In this document: positions 42,278 to 50,507 of the stretch, piece after piece
Layout of the letters: each line of letters opens with the position of its first letter
How positions within the stretch are numbered: position 1 is the first letter of the stretch
Origin: JAWRCU01 sp033542235
GTDB lineage: Bacteria; Pseudomonadota; Alphaproteobacteria; Rhizobiales; Rhizobiaceae
Assembly (NCBI RefSeq): GCF_033542235.1
Contig: NZ_JAWRCU010000020.1
Span: forward strand, 43,420 to 107,419
Direction: 5' to 3'
Length of the DNA stretch: 64,000 nucleotides
The notes under the pieces: generated by a model
Told to the model about the DNA's origin: nothing
Seen by the model: the letters and a program-made list of their open reading frames with translations, nothing else
Database searches by the model: none
Translations under genes and position numbers: made by a program

Positions 42278-44677
42278 GTGCCGCCGCAACTCGTCATTTT
42301 CGATTGCGACGGCGTGCTGGTGGACAGCGAGCCGATCTCGATCGAGGTGCTGCTCGCGGTCATTGCCGAAGCCGGCGGCACGGTCACGGAGGCGGTCGCC
42401 TATGAGCGCTTTCTCGGCCGCTCCATGGCGACGATCAGCGGGCTGTTGCGCGAGGAGTTCGGCCTCGCCTTCGGCGACGGCCATCTGGAGCGAATGCGCG
42501 CGGCGGTCAACCACCGCTTCCGGCAGGAGCTGAAGCCGATCCCGGGCATTCGCGACGCGCTCACCCGCCTCACCGGCAAGCGCGCGGTTGCCTCGTCGAG
42601 CCAGCTCGAACGCATCAGGCTGTCGCTGGAGTTGACAGGCCTGCGCGAGCTGCTGGAGCCGCATATCTACAGTGCCTCCATGGTCACGCGCGGCAAGCCG
42701 GCGCCGGACCTCTTCCTACATGCGGCGCGCGACATGGGTGTCGCGCCGGCGGACTGCATAGTGATCGAGGACAGTCCGGCAGGGATCATGGCTGCCAAGG
42801 CGGCCGGCATGCGCGTCTTCGGCTTCGTCGGCGGTTCGCATGCTCTCCGCGCCGGACTGTTTGCGACATTGAGCACGATGCAGCCGGACCTCATCTTCGA
42901 CGACATGCGGCAGCTGCCGAAGCTGCTGGAAGCGTCGGGGCCCCCTCCACCACGCTTCGCGTGGTCCCCCTCCCCCGTAAACGGGGGAGGATCCACGTTG
43001 GGGCCGGCCGCGGCCTCGGATCCTTCCCTGCGAAGCGGGGGAGGGGGACCGCCGAAGGCGGTGGAGGGGGCCCGGATGACGCTCGCGACCTCGATCGGAA
43101 AGTACGTCTGCGCCGTCGATGTCGGCACTGGCTCCGCCCGCGCCGGCATCCTCGATAGCGCGGGCACGCTCCTCGGTCGCGCCGAGCACCCCATTCTTAT
43201 GAACCAGCCGAAGTCCGGCCATGCCGAGCACGATTCCGAGGACATCTGGCGCTCCGTGTGCCGCGCCGTGCAGGGCGCCCTCGTCAATTCCGGCGTGCGC
43301 CCGGCCGACGTCGCCGGCATCTCCTTCGACGCGACCTGCTCGCTGGTCGTGCGCGGAGGCGACGGGGCGCAGCTCGGTGTCTCGACCTCAGGTGGCGATC
43401 GCTGGGACACGATCGTGTGGCTAGATCATCGCGCGCTCGATGAGGCCGACCAGTGCACGGCGACCCGCCATGACGTGCTCGACCACCTTGGCGGCGTCAT
43501 GTCGCCCGAGATGCAGACGCCGAAGCTGATGTGGCTGAAGAAGAAGCGGCCCGATACATGGGCACGCGCGCGCCACTTCTTCGACCTTGCCGATTTCCTG
43601 ACCTGGAGGGCGTCAGGCTCGGCGGCACGCTCGCAATGCACGCTCGCCTGCAAATGGACCTATCTCGCCCATCGGGAGCCGGGCTGGCGTCGCGATTTCT
43701 TCGAAGCCGTCGGCATCGGCGACATGCTGGAACGTGGCGGGTTGCCAGAACGCGCAAGTCTTGTCGGAACCGATCTCGGCCCGCTCACCGAAGAAGCGGC
43801 CGTCGCGCTCGGTCTGACAACGGACTGCCGGGTCGGCGTGGGGTTGATCGACGCCTATGCCGGCACCCTCGGGGTGCTCGCCGGCTTCATCGGAGATACC
43901 GCAACAATTGACCGGCATCTTGCGCTCATCGCCGGCACATCGAGCTGCGTGATGGCAATGGCCACCGAGCCGCGCTCGTTCAACGGGGTCTGGGGGCCTT
44001 ATTTCGGCGTGACGCTGTCGGGGCTCTGGATGTGTGAGGGCGGCCAGTCGGCGACCGGCGCGTTGCTCGACCATCTGATCCGCTGGCATCGCGCAGGCGG
44101 CGAGCCGGACGCAGCCATGCACCGGAAGATCGCCGCGCGCGTGATGGAGCTCAGGCAGGCCGAGGGGCTCGACCTCGCCGGGCGCCTGCATGTGCTGCCC
44201 GATTTCCACGGCAACCGCTCGCCGCTCGCCGACCCGCATGCGGTCGGGGTGATCAGCGGGCTCGCGCTTGATGCCACCTTCGACAGCCTCTGCAAGCTCT
44301 ATTGGCGCAGCTGCGTCGGGATCGCTCTCGGCGTACGCCACATACTTGATGCGCTCAACGAGCGAGGCTTCGTCATCGACACGTTGCATGTGACTGGCGG
44401 CCACACCCGCAACCCGCTGCTGATGGAGCTCTATGCCGACGCGACCGGCTGCACGGTGGTGGAGCCGCAGGCCACGGATGCGACGCTGAGCGGCACCGCG
44501 ATGGTCGCCGCCACCGCCGCCGGCCTCTATCCCCACCTTGCCGCGGCCTGTGCAGGAATGCAGCAGGGCGGCGTGGCCCGCAAGCCGAACCCTGCGGCCC
44601 GCGAACGCTTCGAGCGCGATTACCGCATCTTCCTGGAGATGCATCGGCAGCGGCGACAATTGGACGTGCTGGGGTAG
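42278..44677 (+). CDS. HAD phosphatase fused in frame to FGGY pentulose/ribulokinase through a repeat
   Basis: One 799-codon frame. Residues 1-220 are a HAD-family beta-phosphoglucomutase-like phosphatase (motif I FDCDGVLVDS, motif II SSQLERI, motif III/IV KPAPDLFLHAARDMG and VIEDSPAGIMAA). Residues 221-266 are encoded by the palindromic element 42940-43073, giving a Pro/Gly-rich linker. Residues 267-799 are a complete FGGY carbohydrate kinase (CAVDVGTGSARAGIL at its start; GTSSCVMAM; HVTGGHTRNPLLMEL) resembling the D-ribulokinase/YDR109C group. No stop separates the parts. ATG 43076 has GGAGGGGG, supplied by the repeat arm, about eight bases upstream, so internal initiation of the kinase alone is possible. 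The start is GTG 42278, four bases after the SDR stop. Both enzymes fit sugar or polyol phosphate metabolism. Confidence 0.88.
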   Translation: MPPQLVIFDCDGVLVDSEPISIEVLLAVIAEAGGTVTEAVAYERFLGRSMATISGLLREEFGLAFGDGHLERMRAAVNHRFRQELKPIPGIRDALTRLTGKRAVASSSQLERIRLSLELTGLRELLEPHIYSASMVTRGKPAPDLFLHAARDMGVAPADCIVIEDSPAGIMAAKAAGMRVFGFVGGSHALRAGLFATLSTMQPDLIFDDMRQLPKLLEASGPPPPRFAWSPSPVNGGGSTLGPAAASDPSLRSGGGGPPKAVEGARMTLATSIGKYVCAVDVGTGSARAGILDSAGTLLGRAEHPILMNQPKSGHAEHDSEDIWRSVCRAVQGALVNSGVRPADVAGISFDATCSLVVRGGDGAQLGVSTSGGDRWDTIVWLDHRALDEADQCTATRHDVLDHLGGVMSPEMQTPKLMWLKKKRPDTWARARHFFDLADFLTWRASGSAARSQCTLACKWTYLAHREPGWRRDFFEAVGIGDMLERGGLPERASLVGTDLGPLTEEAAVALGLTTDCRVGVGLIDAYAGTLGVLAGFIGDTATIDRHLALIAGTSSCVMAMATEPRSFNGVWGPYFGVTLSGLWMCEGGQSATGALLDHLIRWHRAGGEPDAAMHRKIAARVMELRQAEGLDLAGRLHVLPDFHGNRSPLADPHAVGVISGLALDATFDSLCKLYWRSCVGIALGVRHILDALNERGFVIDTLHVTGGHTRNPLLMELYADATGCTVVEPQATDATLSGTAMVAATAAGLYPHLAAACAGMQQGGVARKPNPAARERFERDYRIFLEMHRQRRQLDVLG
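42940..43073. repeat. Palindromic element embedded in an open reading frame
   Basis: Inverted ends GGGCCCCCTCCACC and GGTGGAGGGGGCCC flank nested pairs (CTTCGCG/CGCGAAG-like, CCCCCTCCCCCG / GGGGGAGGG). It is translated without a stop in the HAD-FGGY frame. It is related in style, but not in sequence, to families A-C. Confidence 0.88.
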
Positions 44678-44737
44678 ATGCAGTCAGGGCGATCTGTGGT
44701 CGAGCACCCAATGGAGCCACGTTGAATATCCATTGGG

Positions 44738-44755
44738 GGATATCCAGATATCTGG
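44738..44755. promoter_or_regulatory. GATATC-core operator upstream of vapB
   Basis: The overlapping palindromes GGATATCC (44738-44745) and CCAGATATCTGG (44744-44755) lie 27-44 bp before the VapB start. The intact VapBC at 61964 has a GGGATATC/GATATCCC pair in the same place, so the core GATATC is probably the VapB-family autoregulatory site. Confidence 0.6.
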
Positions 44756-44781
44756 TATGAATATGCCACGTGGAGGACGGA

Positions 44782-45027
44782 ATGCCGCTTTATATTCGCG
44801 ACGACAGCGTCAATGCCCTGGTAGATGAATTGCAGAGACTTACCAATGCCTCTAGCAAGACCGAGACCGTGTGTTCCGCGCTGGCGAACGAAATCAGACG
44901 CCAAAAGCGCAACAAGCCGCTCATGGAGCGAATTGCTGCTATCCAGGCAAAAGGTCGCGCGCTTGGACTTCCGAACCCTGCCTTTGATATGAAGGCCTTC
45001 AGCGATGATCTCTCAGATGATCTGTAA
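44782..45027 (+). CDS. vapB: VapB-family antitoxin (partner toxin deleted)
   Basis: An 81-residue PSK/VapB-type antitoxin. It begins MPLYIRDDSVNALVDELQRL, a ribbon-helix-helix-like DNA-binding part, and ends in an acidic toxin-binding tail (DMKAFSDDLSDDL). ATG 44782 has GGAGG six bases upstream; a GTG at 44770 is less likely. Its stop overlaps the ATG of the toxin remnant at 45027. It parallels the antitoxin of the intact pair at 61964-62224, which starts MALYIKDSTVDDLAEQV. Confidence 0.85.
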   Translation: MPLYIRDDSVNALVDELQRLTNASSKTETVCSALANEIRRQKRNKPLMERIAAIQAKGRALGLPNPAFDMKAFSDDLSDDL

Positions 45028-45167
45028 TGTTCATCGATGCGTCCGCCATCGTGGCGATCCTCAATAGTATGGGCGATTGCTTCGCCTATGCCTGTGCCAA
45101 GTCGCATCGCCTGGCGTTGCTCTACAAGGGCAACGATTTCGGTCATACCGACATAGAAGCTGCTTAG
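45027..45167 (+). pseudogene. vapC: Internally deleted VapC toxin (PIN domain) remnant
   Basis: A 46-residue open frame in which the first 13 residues (MFIDASAIVAILN) match the N-terminus of the intact VapC at 62211 and the last 32 (GDCFAYACAKSHRLALLYKG and on) match its C-terminus. About 100 central residues are missing in one in-frame deletion between AAT and AGTATGGGC. The first and last conserved acidic residues remain, but the central Glu and Asp of the PIN active site are gone, so it cannot be an active RNase. The small peptide might still bind VapB. Confidence 0.88.
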
Positions 45168-45373
45168 CCCGTCGGTGCATGCCTACTTGAAGATGGCCAC
45201 AGCTTCTGTTGCAGGATGATTCATCCCCTGCGGCTGAAACAATTGAAACATTTGTTGGACGGTCCTGAAAAACGATAGAAATGCTGGAGGGCTAATGGGT
45301 CAGTGACCACGGCAGCCGTGATGCCTCTCGATGGTCGGAGGATCGGTGCCGTGCACTCCAACGGGAGGACCCT

Positions 45374-46801
45374 ATGACCAACGTCAGCATTTCGACGATT
45401 GGCGCGACGCCGATCGTCATTCCGCCGGAAGAGCTTGATGCATTGAGAGCCGGCTTGCGCGGCTCGGCCTGCACGCCGACGGACCCTGGCTACGATGAAG
45501 CCCGCACGATCTGGAACGCAATGATCGATCGCCGGCCGGGCCTCGTCATCCGCTGCCAGGGTACGGCCGATGTGATCCGCGCCGTCGAGCTCGCAAAGAA
45601 GTACGGCCTTGTCGTCGCTGTGCGCGGCGGCGGGCACAACATCGCCGGCAGCGCCGTGTGCGAGGGCGGCCTGCTTATCGATCTGTCTCCGATGCGGTGG
45701 GTGCGGGTCGATCCCGAGGCGACGCGCATGAATGTCGGTCCGGGTGCGACACTTGCCGATGTCGATCGCGAGGCGCAGGCCTTCGGGCTGGCGCTTCCGA
45801 CAGGCATCAACTCGACGACGGGCATCGCCGGTCTGACGCTTGGGGGCGGCTTCGGTTGGCTCACCCGCAAGTTCGGGATGACGATCGACAACCTGATTTC
45901 GGCCGACGTGGTGCGAGCCGACGGCCAGCTCGTCAAGGCAAGCGTGACTGACAATGCGGACCTCTTCTGGGCGCTGCGCGGCGGCGGCGGCAATTTCGGC
46001 GTGGTCACCAATTTCGAATTCAAGCTCCATCGCGTCGGGCCCGAGGTGCTCTCGGGTCTGGTGGTGCACCCCTTTGCGGACGCGAAGAAGATCCTCACCG
46101 CCTATCAGCCGCTGCTGTCGGAGGCGCCCGACGAGCTGACCTGCTGGTCTGTCATGCGCAAGGCGCCGCCGCTGCCCTTCCTGCCGGCCGAATGGCATGG
46201 CCGCGAAGTGCTGATCCTTGCTATGTGCTGGGTTGGCGACATGGCCGCGGGGGAAAAAGCGATGGCCAAGCTGCGCGGATTGGGAAAGCCGATCGTCGAC
46301 GTCGTCTCGCCGCATCCTTTCGTCGGCTGGCAATCTGCGTTCGACCCTCTGCTTACGCCTGGCGCAAGGAATTATTGGAAGACGCACGACTTCGATCGCC
46401 TAGATGAAGGATTGATCGACACGCTGATCAAGGCAGTCGGTGAGCTGCCTGGCCCGGAATGCGAAGTGTTCGTCGCTCATGTCGGAGGCGCGATGAGTCG
46501 TGTTCCGATCGGCGCCACCGCCTATCCGCAGCGCGATGCGCACTACACCATGAACGTGCATACCCGCTGGCGCGAAGCGAGGGAGGATGCTGCCTGTATC
46601 GGCTGGGCACGCGACCTCTTCGATGAGGCCGGCAAATACGCCCTCGGCAGCGCCTATGTGAACTTCATGCCCGAGGACGAAGGCGACCGGATCGAGAAGG
46701 TCTACGGCCCGAATTATCATCGTCTGCGCGAGGTCAAGTGGCGCTATGACCCGGGCAACCTCTTCCGCGCGAACCAGAACATCCGGCCGATGAAGACCTG
46801 A
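45374..46801 (+). CDS. FAD-linked oxidase with BBE domain
   Basis: A 475-residue berberine-bridge-type flavoprotein: the FAD-binding PCMH domain (about residues 50-220) has VVAVRGGGHNIAGSAV, whose His is the usual 8-alpha covalent FAD attachment site, plus TLGGGFGWLTRKFG and ALRGGGGNFGVVT. The C-terminal BBE motif reads VKWRYDPGNLFRANQNI. Such enzymes oxidise sugars, oligosaccharides or other alcohols with O2. ATG 45374 has GGGAGGA six bases upstream. It is a stand-alone gene. The Cys used for a second FAD bond in fungal members is not evident. Confidence 0.87.
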   Translation: MTNVSISTIGATPIVIPPEELDALRAGLRGSACTPTDPGYDEARTIWNAMIDRRPGLVIRCQGTADVIRAVELAKKYGLVVAVRGGGHNIAGSAVCEGGLLIDLSPMRWVRVDPEATRMNVGPGATLADVDREAQAFGLALPTGINSTTGIAGLTLGGGFGWLTRKFGMTIDNLISADVVRADGQLVKASVTDNADLFWALRGGGGNFGVVTNFEFKLHRVGPEVLSGLVVHPFADAKKILTAYQPLLSEAPDELTCWSVMRKAPPLPFLPAEWHGREVLILAMCWVGDMAAGEKAMAKLRGLGKPIVDVVSPHPFVGWQSAFDPLLTPGARNYWKTHDFDRLDEGLIDTLIKAVGELPGPECEVFVAHVGGAMSRVPIGATAYPQRDAHYTMNVHTRWREAREDAACIGWARDLFDEAGKYALGSAYVNFMPEDEGDRIEKVYGPNYHRLREVKWRYDPGNLFRANQNIRPMKT

Positions 46802-46924
46802 GGCGCTTTGAGCATCGGATTCTACCGACAGGCCCCCCATCGGGTCCGATGCTCTGTCACACGCTTGTCGAATCGCCGGAGCGGCGGCCACTGCGCCCCT
46901 GGTGGCCGCCGCAGCTCTGCCTGC

Positions 46925-47878
46925 TCATCCCTCGCTTTGAGAAGCTCGGTTGTAGTGCAGCAGCGTGAAGCAGTTGCTGCTTCCCGACTTCACTTGCGAG
47001 AGAACGGGTTCTGATCGATCGAGCCACTCCTGATGTGACCTGGCATCGGCTTCGATCTGGTCGGCGGGCTTCAACGCGATAAAGTCCTGCCCCTTGCTGA
47101 ACAGCCAACATGCCCTGCCGAGGAATCTTCGGCTGCGCTGACGCAGGAGATCGGCATCCCAGAGAACGTCCAGCACCTCCCGCTTTATCTTCTGCTCCTT
47201 TTCCGGATTTGCGACCGCAGCCTCCACAGCTCCGTCGCCGATCGCATCGTGCAGGTCCTTGTAGTCGTAGGCGAGCTGGGTGCTGGCATATTTGATGTCG
47301 CTCTCGTCCCTGACGATGTTGAACCAGAGGGTAGGATCGATCTCGTTGACCACGAAAGAGGACTGGAAGTCTTCGGAAAGGTTCATGATTTCGACGCCTC
47401 GAACATCGACATCGCGCTCGACAAGAAAGATATTGGCGACCTGCCTCGCAAGCTCCGGTCCATGGACGCGTGTGGCGCCGTTGGCTCCGCCTTTTTCCGG
47501 ATCGACATAGGGTCCGCCGTCGTCGAGCAGCGGATCGAATTCGCTCAAGGATTCGAGGACTGCTGCGCCGCGGGCGAGACGGGATGCCATCTTGGCCAAG
47601 ACCTGCTGGAGCTCGGCTTCGCGCTTGCGCTGGTCCTGATAGTTCTGCTGGAAGAAGAAGATGAAGAGCGACACGCCGATGCCGATCAGGATCACGCCGA
47701 GCTGGGAGAAGGTGTTGCGGTAATATTCCAGCAGCTTCTCGCGATGCCGCGCGTCCTGGCGCACGCTGTGCGCCACGAGGTAGTTGAAGACGAGCGAAAT
47801 GATGATGAGCCCGGTTCCAACCAGGATGAGACCGCCGATCAGAACGTAGCCGTGACCCGAGAAGGCTGCGAGGTCCAT
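46925..47878 (-). CDS. Membrane protein of unknown function with two N-terminal helices
   Basis: A 317-residue protein with two membrane helices (about residues 10-35 and 58-78), then a charged, probably helical cytosolic region (QDQRKREAELQQVLAKMASR) and a mixed alpha/beta rest. I recognise no family. It starts three bases beyond the methyltransferase stop, so the two are co-expressed. The helix-plus-soluble layout resembles membrane-anchored sensor or scaffold proteins, but nothing catalytic is visible. Confidence 0.8.
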   Translation of the reverse strand: MDLAAFSGHGYVLIGGLILVGTGLIIISLVFNYLVAHSVRQDARHREKLLEYYRNTFSQLGVILIGIGVSLFIFFFQQNYQDQRKREAELQQVLAKMASRLARGAAVLESLSEFDPLLDDGGPYVDPEKGGANGATRVHGPELARQVANIFLVERDVDVRGVEIMNLSEDFQSSFVVNEIDPTLWFNIVRDESDIKYASTQLAYDYKDLHDAIGDGAVEAAVANPEKEQKIKREVLDVLWDADLLRQRSRRFLGRACWLFSKGQDFIALKPADQIEADARSHQEWLDRSEPVLSQVKSGSSNCFTLLHYNRASQSEG

Positions 47879-47880
47879 AA

Positions 47881-48603
47881 TCAGGAGGGCTTTCTTGCGA
47901 TAAAGATCCGCTCACCGGGGGTGATGGAGTATTTCACGGAACGGGCGCCATCCACGACAAATTCGGTCAGCAGGAAGCCGGCCCGTCTCACCCGATCGCG
48001 GAAGTCACGCCCATATCGCCGAACATGGTCCTCCTGCCCGAAATGTACCCGCCGATCGCGCCTGTCGGTAATGTTGGGATCCTCGTAACTCGTGTCCCAT
48101 CCCTCGACCATCGGCACCGCAAGTAGGGCAACGCCGCCCGTCTTGAGAACGCGAAACAGTTCCGGCAGGGCGGCGCCATCATCGACATGTTCGAGGACAT
48201 GCGAGCAAATCAAGCCGTCGAAACTTCCATCGGCCAGGTCGATCGTTTCTATGTTGAGCTTAAGATCGACGTCATCGCGGAAGAGGTCGGCAGTCACGTA
48301 TTCGGAGCACAGCGGCCGCACGAATTGAGAGACAGCCTGCTCGGGAGCAAAGTGAAGCAAGCGCGCATTGGGAGGAAGCAGGCTGTCATGGTCAAACAGG
48401 AGTTTGAGCAATCTGTGCCTTTCGACTGAATGGCAGCTTGGGCACATCGCATCGGGGCGCGGAGTTCTTCCATGGGGTGCGAACTCTCCATCGTATCCGC
48501 AGATGGGACAGTGCCGCGGATATAGACCCGCTACAAAATCGCCGTGATCCAGTTTCCTCGCCGCTTTACGAAGGGCATTGGCGAGGAGCGTTCGGGCGTC
48601 CAT
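47881..48603 (-). CDS. Class I SAM-dependent methyltransferase with N-terminal zinc ribbon
   Basis: A 240-residue protein. Residues about 30-60 hold two CxxC pairs (HCPICGYDGEF and MCPSCHSVERHR), a likely zinc ribbon. The rest is a Methyltransf_11-like fold without a strong glycine-rich motif I (LLHFAPEQAVSQF) but with motif FDGLICSHVLEHVDD and FRVLKTGGVALLAVPM. The layout resembles methyltransferases of cell-surface glycan loci. It is transcribed just before the membrane protein at 46925. The substrate is unknown. Confidence 0.82.
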   Translation of the reverse strand: MDARTLLANALRKAARKLDHGDFVAGLYPRHCPICGYDGEFAPHGRTPRPDAMCPSCHSVERHRLLKLLFDHDSLLPPNARLLHFAPEQAVSQFVRPLCSEYVTADLFRDDVDLKLNIETIDLADGSFDGLICSHVLEHVDDGAALPELFRVLKTGGVALLAVPMVEGWDTSYEDPNITDRRDRRVHFGQEDHVRRYGRDFRDRVRRAGFLLTEFVVDGARSVKYSITPGERIFIARKPS

Positions 48604-48837
48604 CTGCTCGTGCCCCGAAGGTGGGATGACCGCAGCCTAGGCCGGAGTCGCCCCTCATGCCGGGATAGTCAGCTGCCTGTCGCCAACGGGCCGGCCAGAG
48701 ATCATCGCGCAAAATGCCGATCGTTTCCAGCGCGATCTAACCTAGCGGCTGCCCGATCGTCGCGAAGGACGAACACCGCAGTTCCGGGTTGGACCCTCCA
48801 ACCGGTGTTGTGATCTATGTTCGTCTGCGGCTTGGAG

Positions 48838-49749
48838 TTACTGCAGGCGCGGCTTCTTGAGAAAGCTGTCGCGGTCAGCAGATTTGACCCGCAGCCACAT
48901 GCTGCGGTTGTCGCGCACGACCTGGATGGGGATTTCGGTTCCTGCAGGCCCGCTGCTCCAGACCTTGCGGTAGAAATCGGCCAGACCGTCTACTTCCTTG
49001 TCGCGAACGTCGGAGATGATGTCGCCGCGCCGCAGGCCGGCCGCGGCAGCTGGGCCGCGCTCGGCCACGTTGATGATCATGACCTTGCCGTCGCTTTCGG
49101 CCGAATAGATACCAAGCCACGGCCTCGGCGGCTTGTTGACGTGGCCGTAACTCAGCATGTCGTCGAGAATGGGCGGCAAGAGGTCGATAGGCACGACCAT
49201 GTTGATGTCCTGCTGCGTCCCGTCGCTGGTGAGCCCCTGCAACAGGAGCGAGCCGACGCCAAGCAGCTTGCCATCGGACCCGATTAGCCCGGCACCGCCC
49301 CACGACGGATGTGCCGGCGCGGTGAAGATCGCCTCGTCGAGCAGATATTCCCAGTAGCCCGCGAATTCCTGCTTGCCGACGATATGCGCATGCACGAACT
49401 GACCGCGATCACCGCCGGCGAGGACGACAGGATCGCCGAGCTCGGCGGAGCCTGCGTCGCCGAGATCCAAGGCCGGGAGCTCGAGCGGTCCGAGCGCCTG
49501 TACCAGCCCGAATCCCGTCTCCTGGTCGTAGGCGAGCGCGTGCGCTGGAATGACGCGTCCGCCGGCGCTGGTCAGCCACACATTGTCGGCCTCGGTGATC
49601 AGGTAGCCAATGGTGAGCACAAGCCCACTCTCGCGGATGACCACGCCGCTTCCGGCGCGTTCCGTGCCGAGAATATCGGCCGTGAAGCCGTCCTCCGGTA
49701 TCGAGGAGTGTACAGCCACGATCGACTGCAGGGTGCGCGCGATATCCAA
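48838..49749 (-). CDS. HtrA/DegP-like protein lacking the catalytic triad, with PDZ domain
   Basis: A 303-residue protein with a trypsin-like fold (about residues 1-190) and a PDZ domain (about 205-295: AAAGLRRGDIISDVRDKEVDG). At the usual TNxHVV site it has TIGYLITEAD (His replaced by Tyr); at TDLAV it has TGFGLVQ (Asp replaced by Gly); at GNSGG it has PSWGG (Ser replaced by Trp). No signal peptide is visible. It is therefore probably a non-proteolytic, cytosolic binding or sensing protein. The start TTG 49749 has GGGAG seven bases upstream. Its neighbours give no clear pathway. Confidence 0.82.
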   Translation of the reverse strand: MDIARTLQSIVAVHSSIPEDGFTADILGTERAGSGVVIRESGLVLTIGYLITEADNVWLTSAGGRVIPAHALAYDQETGFGLVQALGPLELPALDLGDAGSAELGDPVVLAGGDRGQFVHAHIVGKQEFAGYWEYLLDEAIFTAPAHPSWGGAGLIGSDGKLLGVGSLLLQGLTSDGTQQDINMVVPIDLLPPILDDMLSYGHVNKPPRPWLGIYSAESDGKVMIINVAERGPAAAAGLRRGDIISDVRDKEVDGLADFYRKVWSSGPAGTEIPIQVVRDNRSMWLRVKSADRDSFLKKPRLQ

Positions 49750-50064
49750 GCAATACTCCCTAGCGACGCGCTCGCGGCGAAGGCCGTGGACGCCGGCCGC
49801 CGGTTATCGGTTTACCTGATTAGGTAAAGCTTGGCAGCCCTCATGCAAGTACCAACTGGCGGACAGATCGGTGTGCTCGCGTTTGATCAGCCTGCCATCG
49901 GACGCCGAATGCAACCGCGGCCGGCCGTTGGATAGCTGCTTTCGTCTCGGCCGCCATTCGGGCCTTCCCCTTGTAGTTTAAATCAAATTCAAGGGAGCTG
50001 GTTTGCATTTTCCTTATTGGGCGTTGCTAATGTTCGGATCGCGGCGGGCATACATGGAGGCACC
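49750..50064. other. Gene-free gap
   Basis: These 315 bp separate divergent genes. The sequence around 49815-49840 (ACCTGATTAGGTAAAGC) and the AT-richer 49970-50040 may carry promoters. I see no repeat, RNA gene or longer supported frame. Confidence 0.5.
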
Positions 50065-50259
50065 ATGGAAACCGATTTCGCCGTCTTGCGCCAATATCTG
50101 GAAGGAGCCTGGCTCCAAGCTCGCGGGGACGATGAGACCAGCAGCATTGTGAGGGAGGCACTTGACGCATTGATAGACGAAGTCACACTCGCCGAGCACA
50201 GACCGCCCAGGCGCGGGGCAGAAATCGTGATGTTCTCCAGGCGGGCGCGTTCATCCTGA
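50065..50259 (+). CDS. Small acidic protein of unknown function
   Basis: A 64-residue frame starting METDFAVLRQYLEGAWLQAR, with GGAGG six bases before the ATG. It predicts two amphipathic helices and a basic tail (FSRRARSS). The ribosome site, codon use and helical pattern support a real gene, but I do not recognise the family. It is followed at once by repeat C2. Confidence 0.55.
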   Translation: METDFAVLRQYLEGAWLQARGDDETSSIVREALDALIDEVTLAEHRPPRRGAEIVMFSRRARSS

Positions 50260-50294
50260 TCAACTCGTTCGTCGCCACAGCATCCCAACTCAAA

Positions 50295-50484
50295 GCAGGG
50301 CAATCGCATATGGCGGCGCGGACCCCCGCTCCGCCTCGCTTCGCTCGGCACCTCTCCCCCTCAAAAAGGGGAGAGGAAGGGCGCCTGCCGCTGCGGCCGG
50401 CGCTTCCTCTCCCCCGTCGACCGGGGGAGAGGTGGTTCGCGAAGCGAACCGGAGTGGGGGTCGACCTCATAGGCGATTACCCTG
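50295..50484. repeat. Palindromic mosaic element, family C copy 2
   Basis: An inverted relative of 17197-17418. It shares GCAGGGCAATCGCATATGGC, GACCCCCGCTCCGCCTCGCT, the CCTCTCCCCC hairpins, and TTCGCGAAGCGAACCGGAG followed by GGGGGTCGACCTCATAGGCG. It lies between the small ORF and the convergent cyclase gene. It has lost the outermost CTTGTGGG end. Confidence 0.85.
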
Positions 50485-50507
50485 GGAAGGGGACCCTCGG
50501 CGCAGTA

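Noticed and set aside
45221..46387. 388-codon minus-strand frame opposite the BBE oxidase
   Set aside because: Antisense shadow with Arg/His/Asp-rich composition; the plus strand has the RGGGHN flavin motif and a strong ribosome site.
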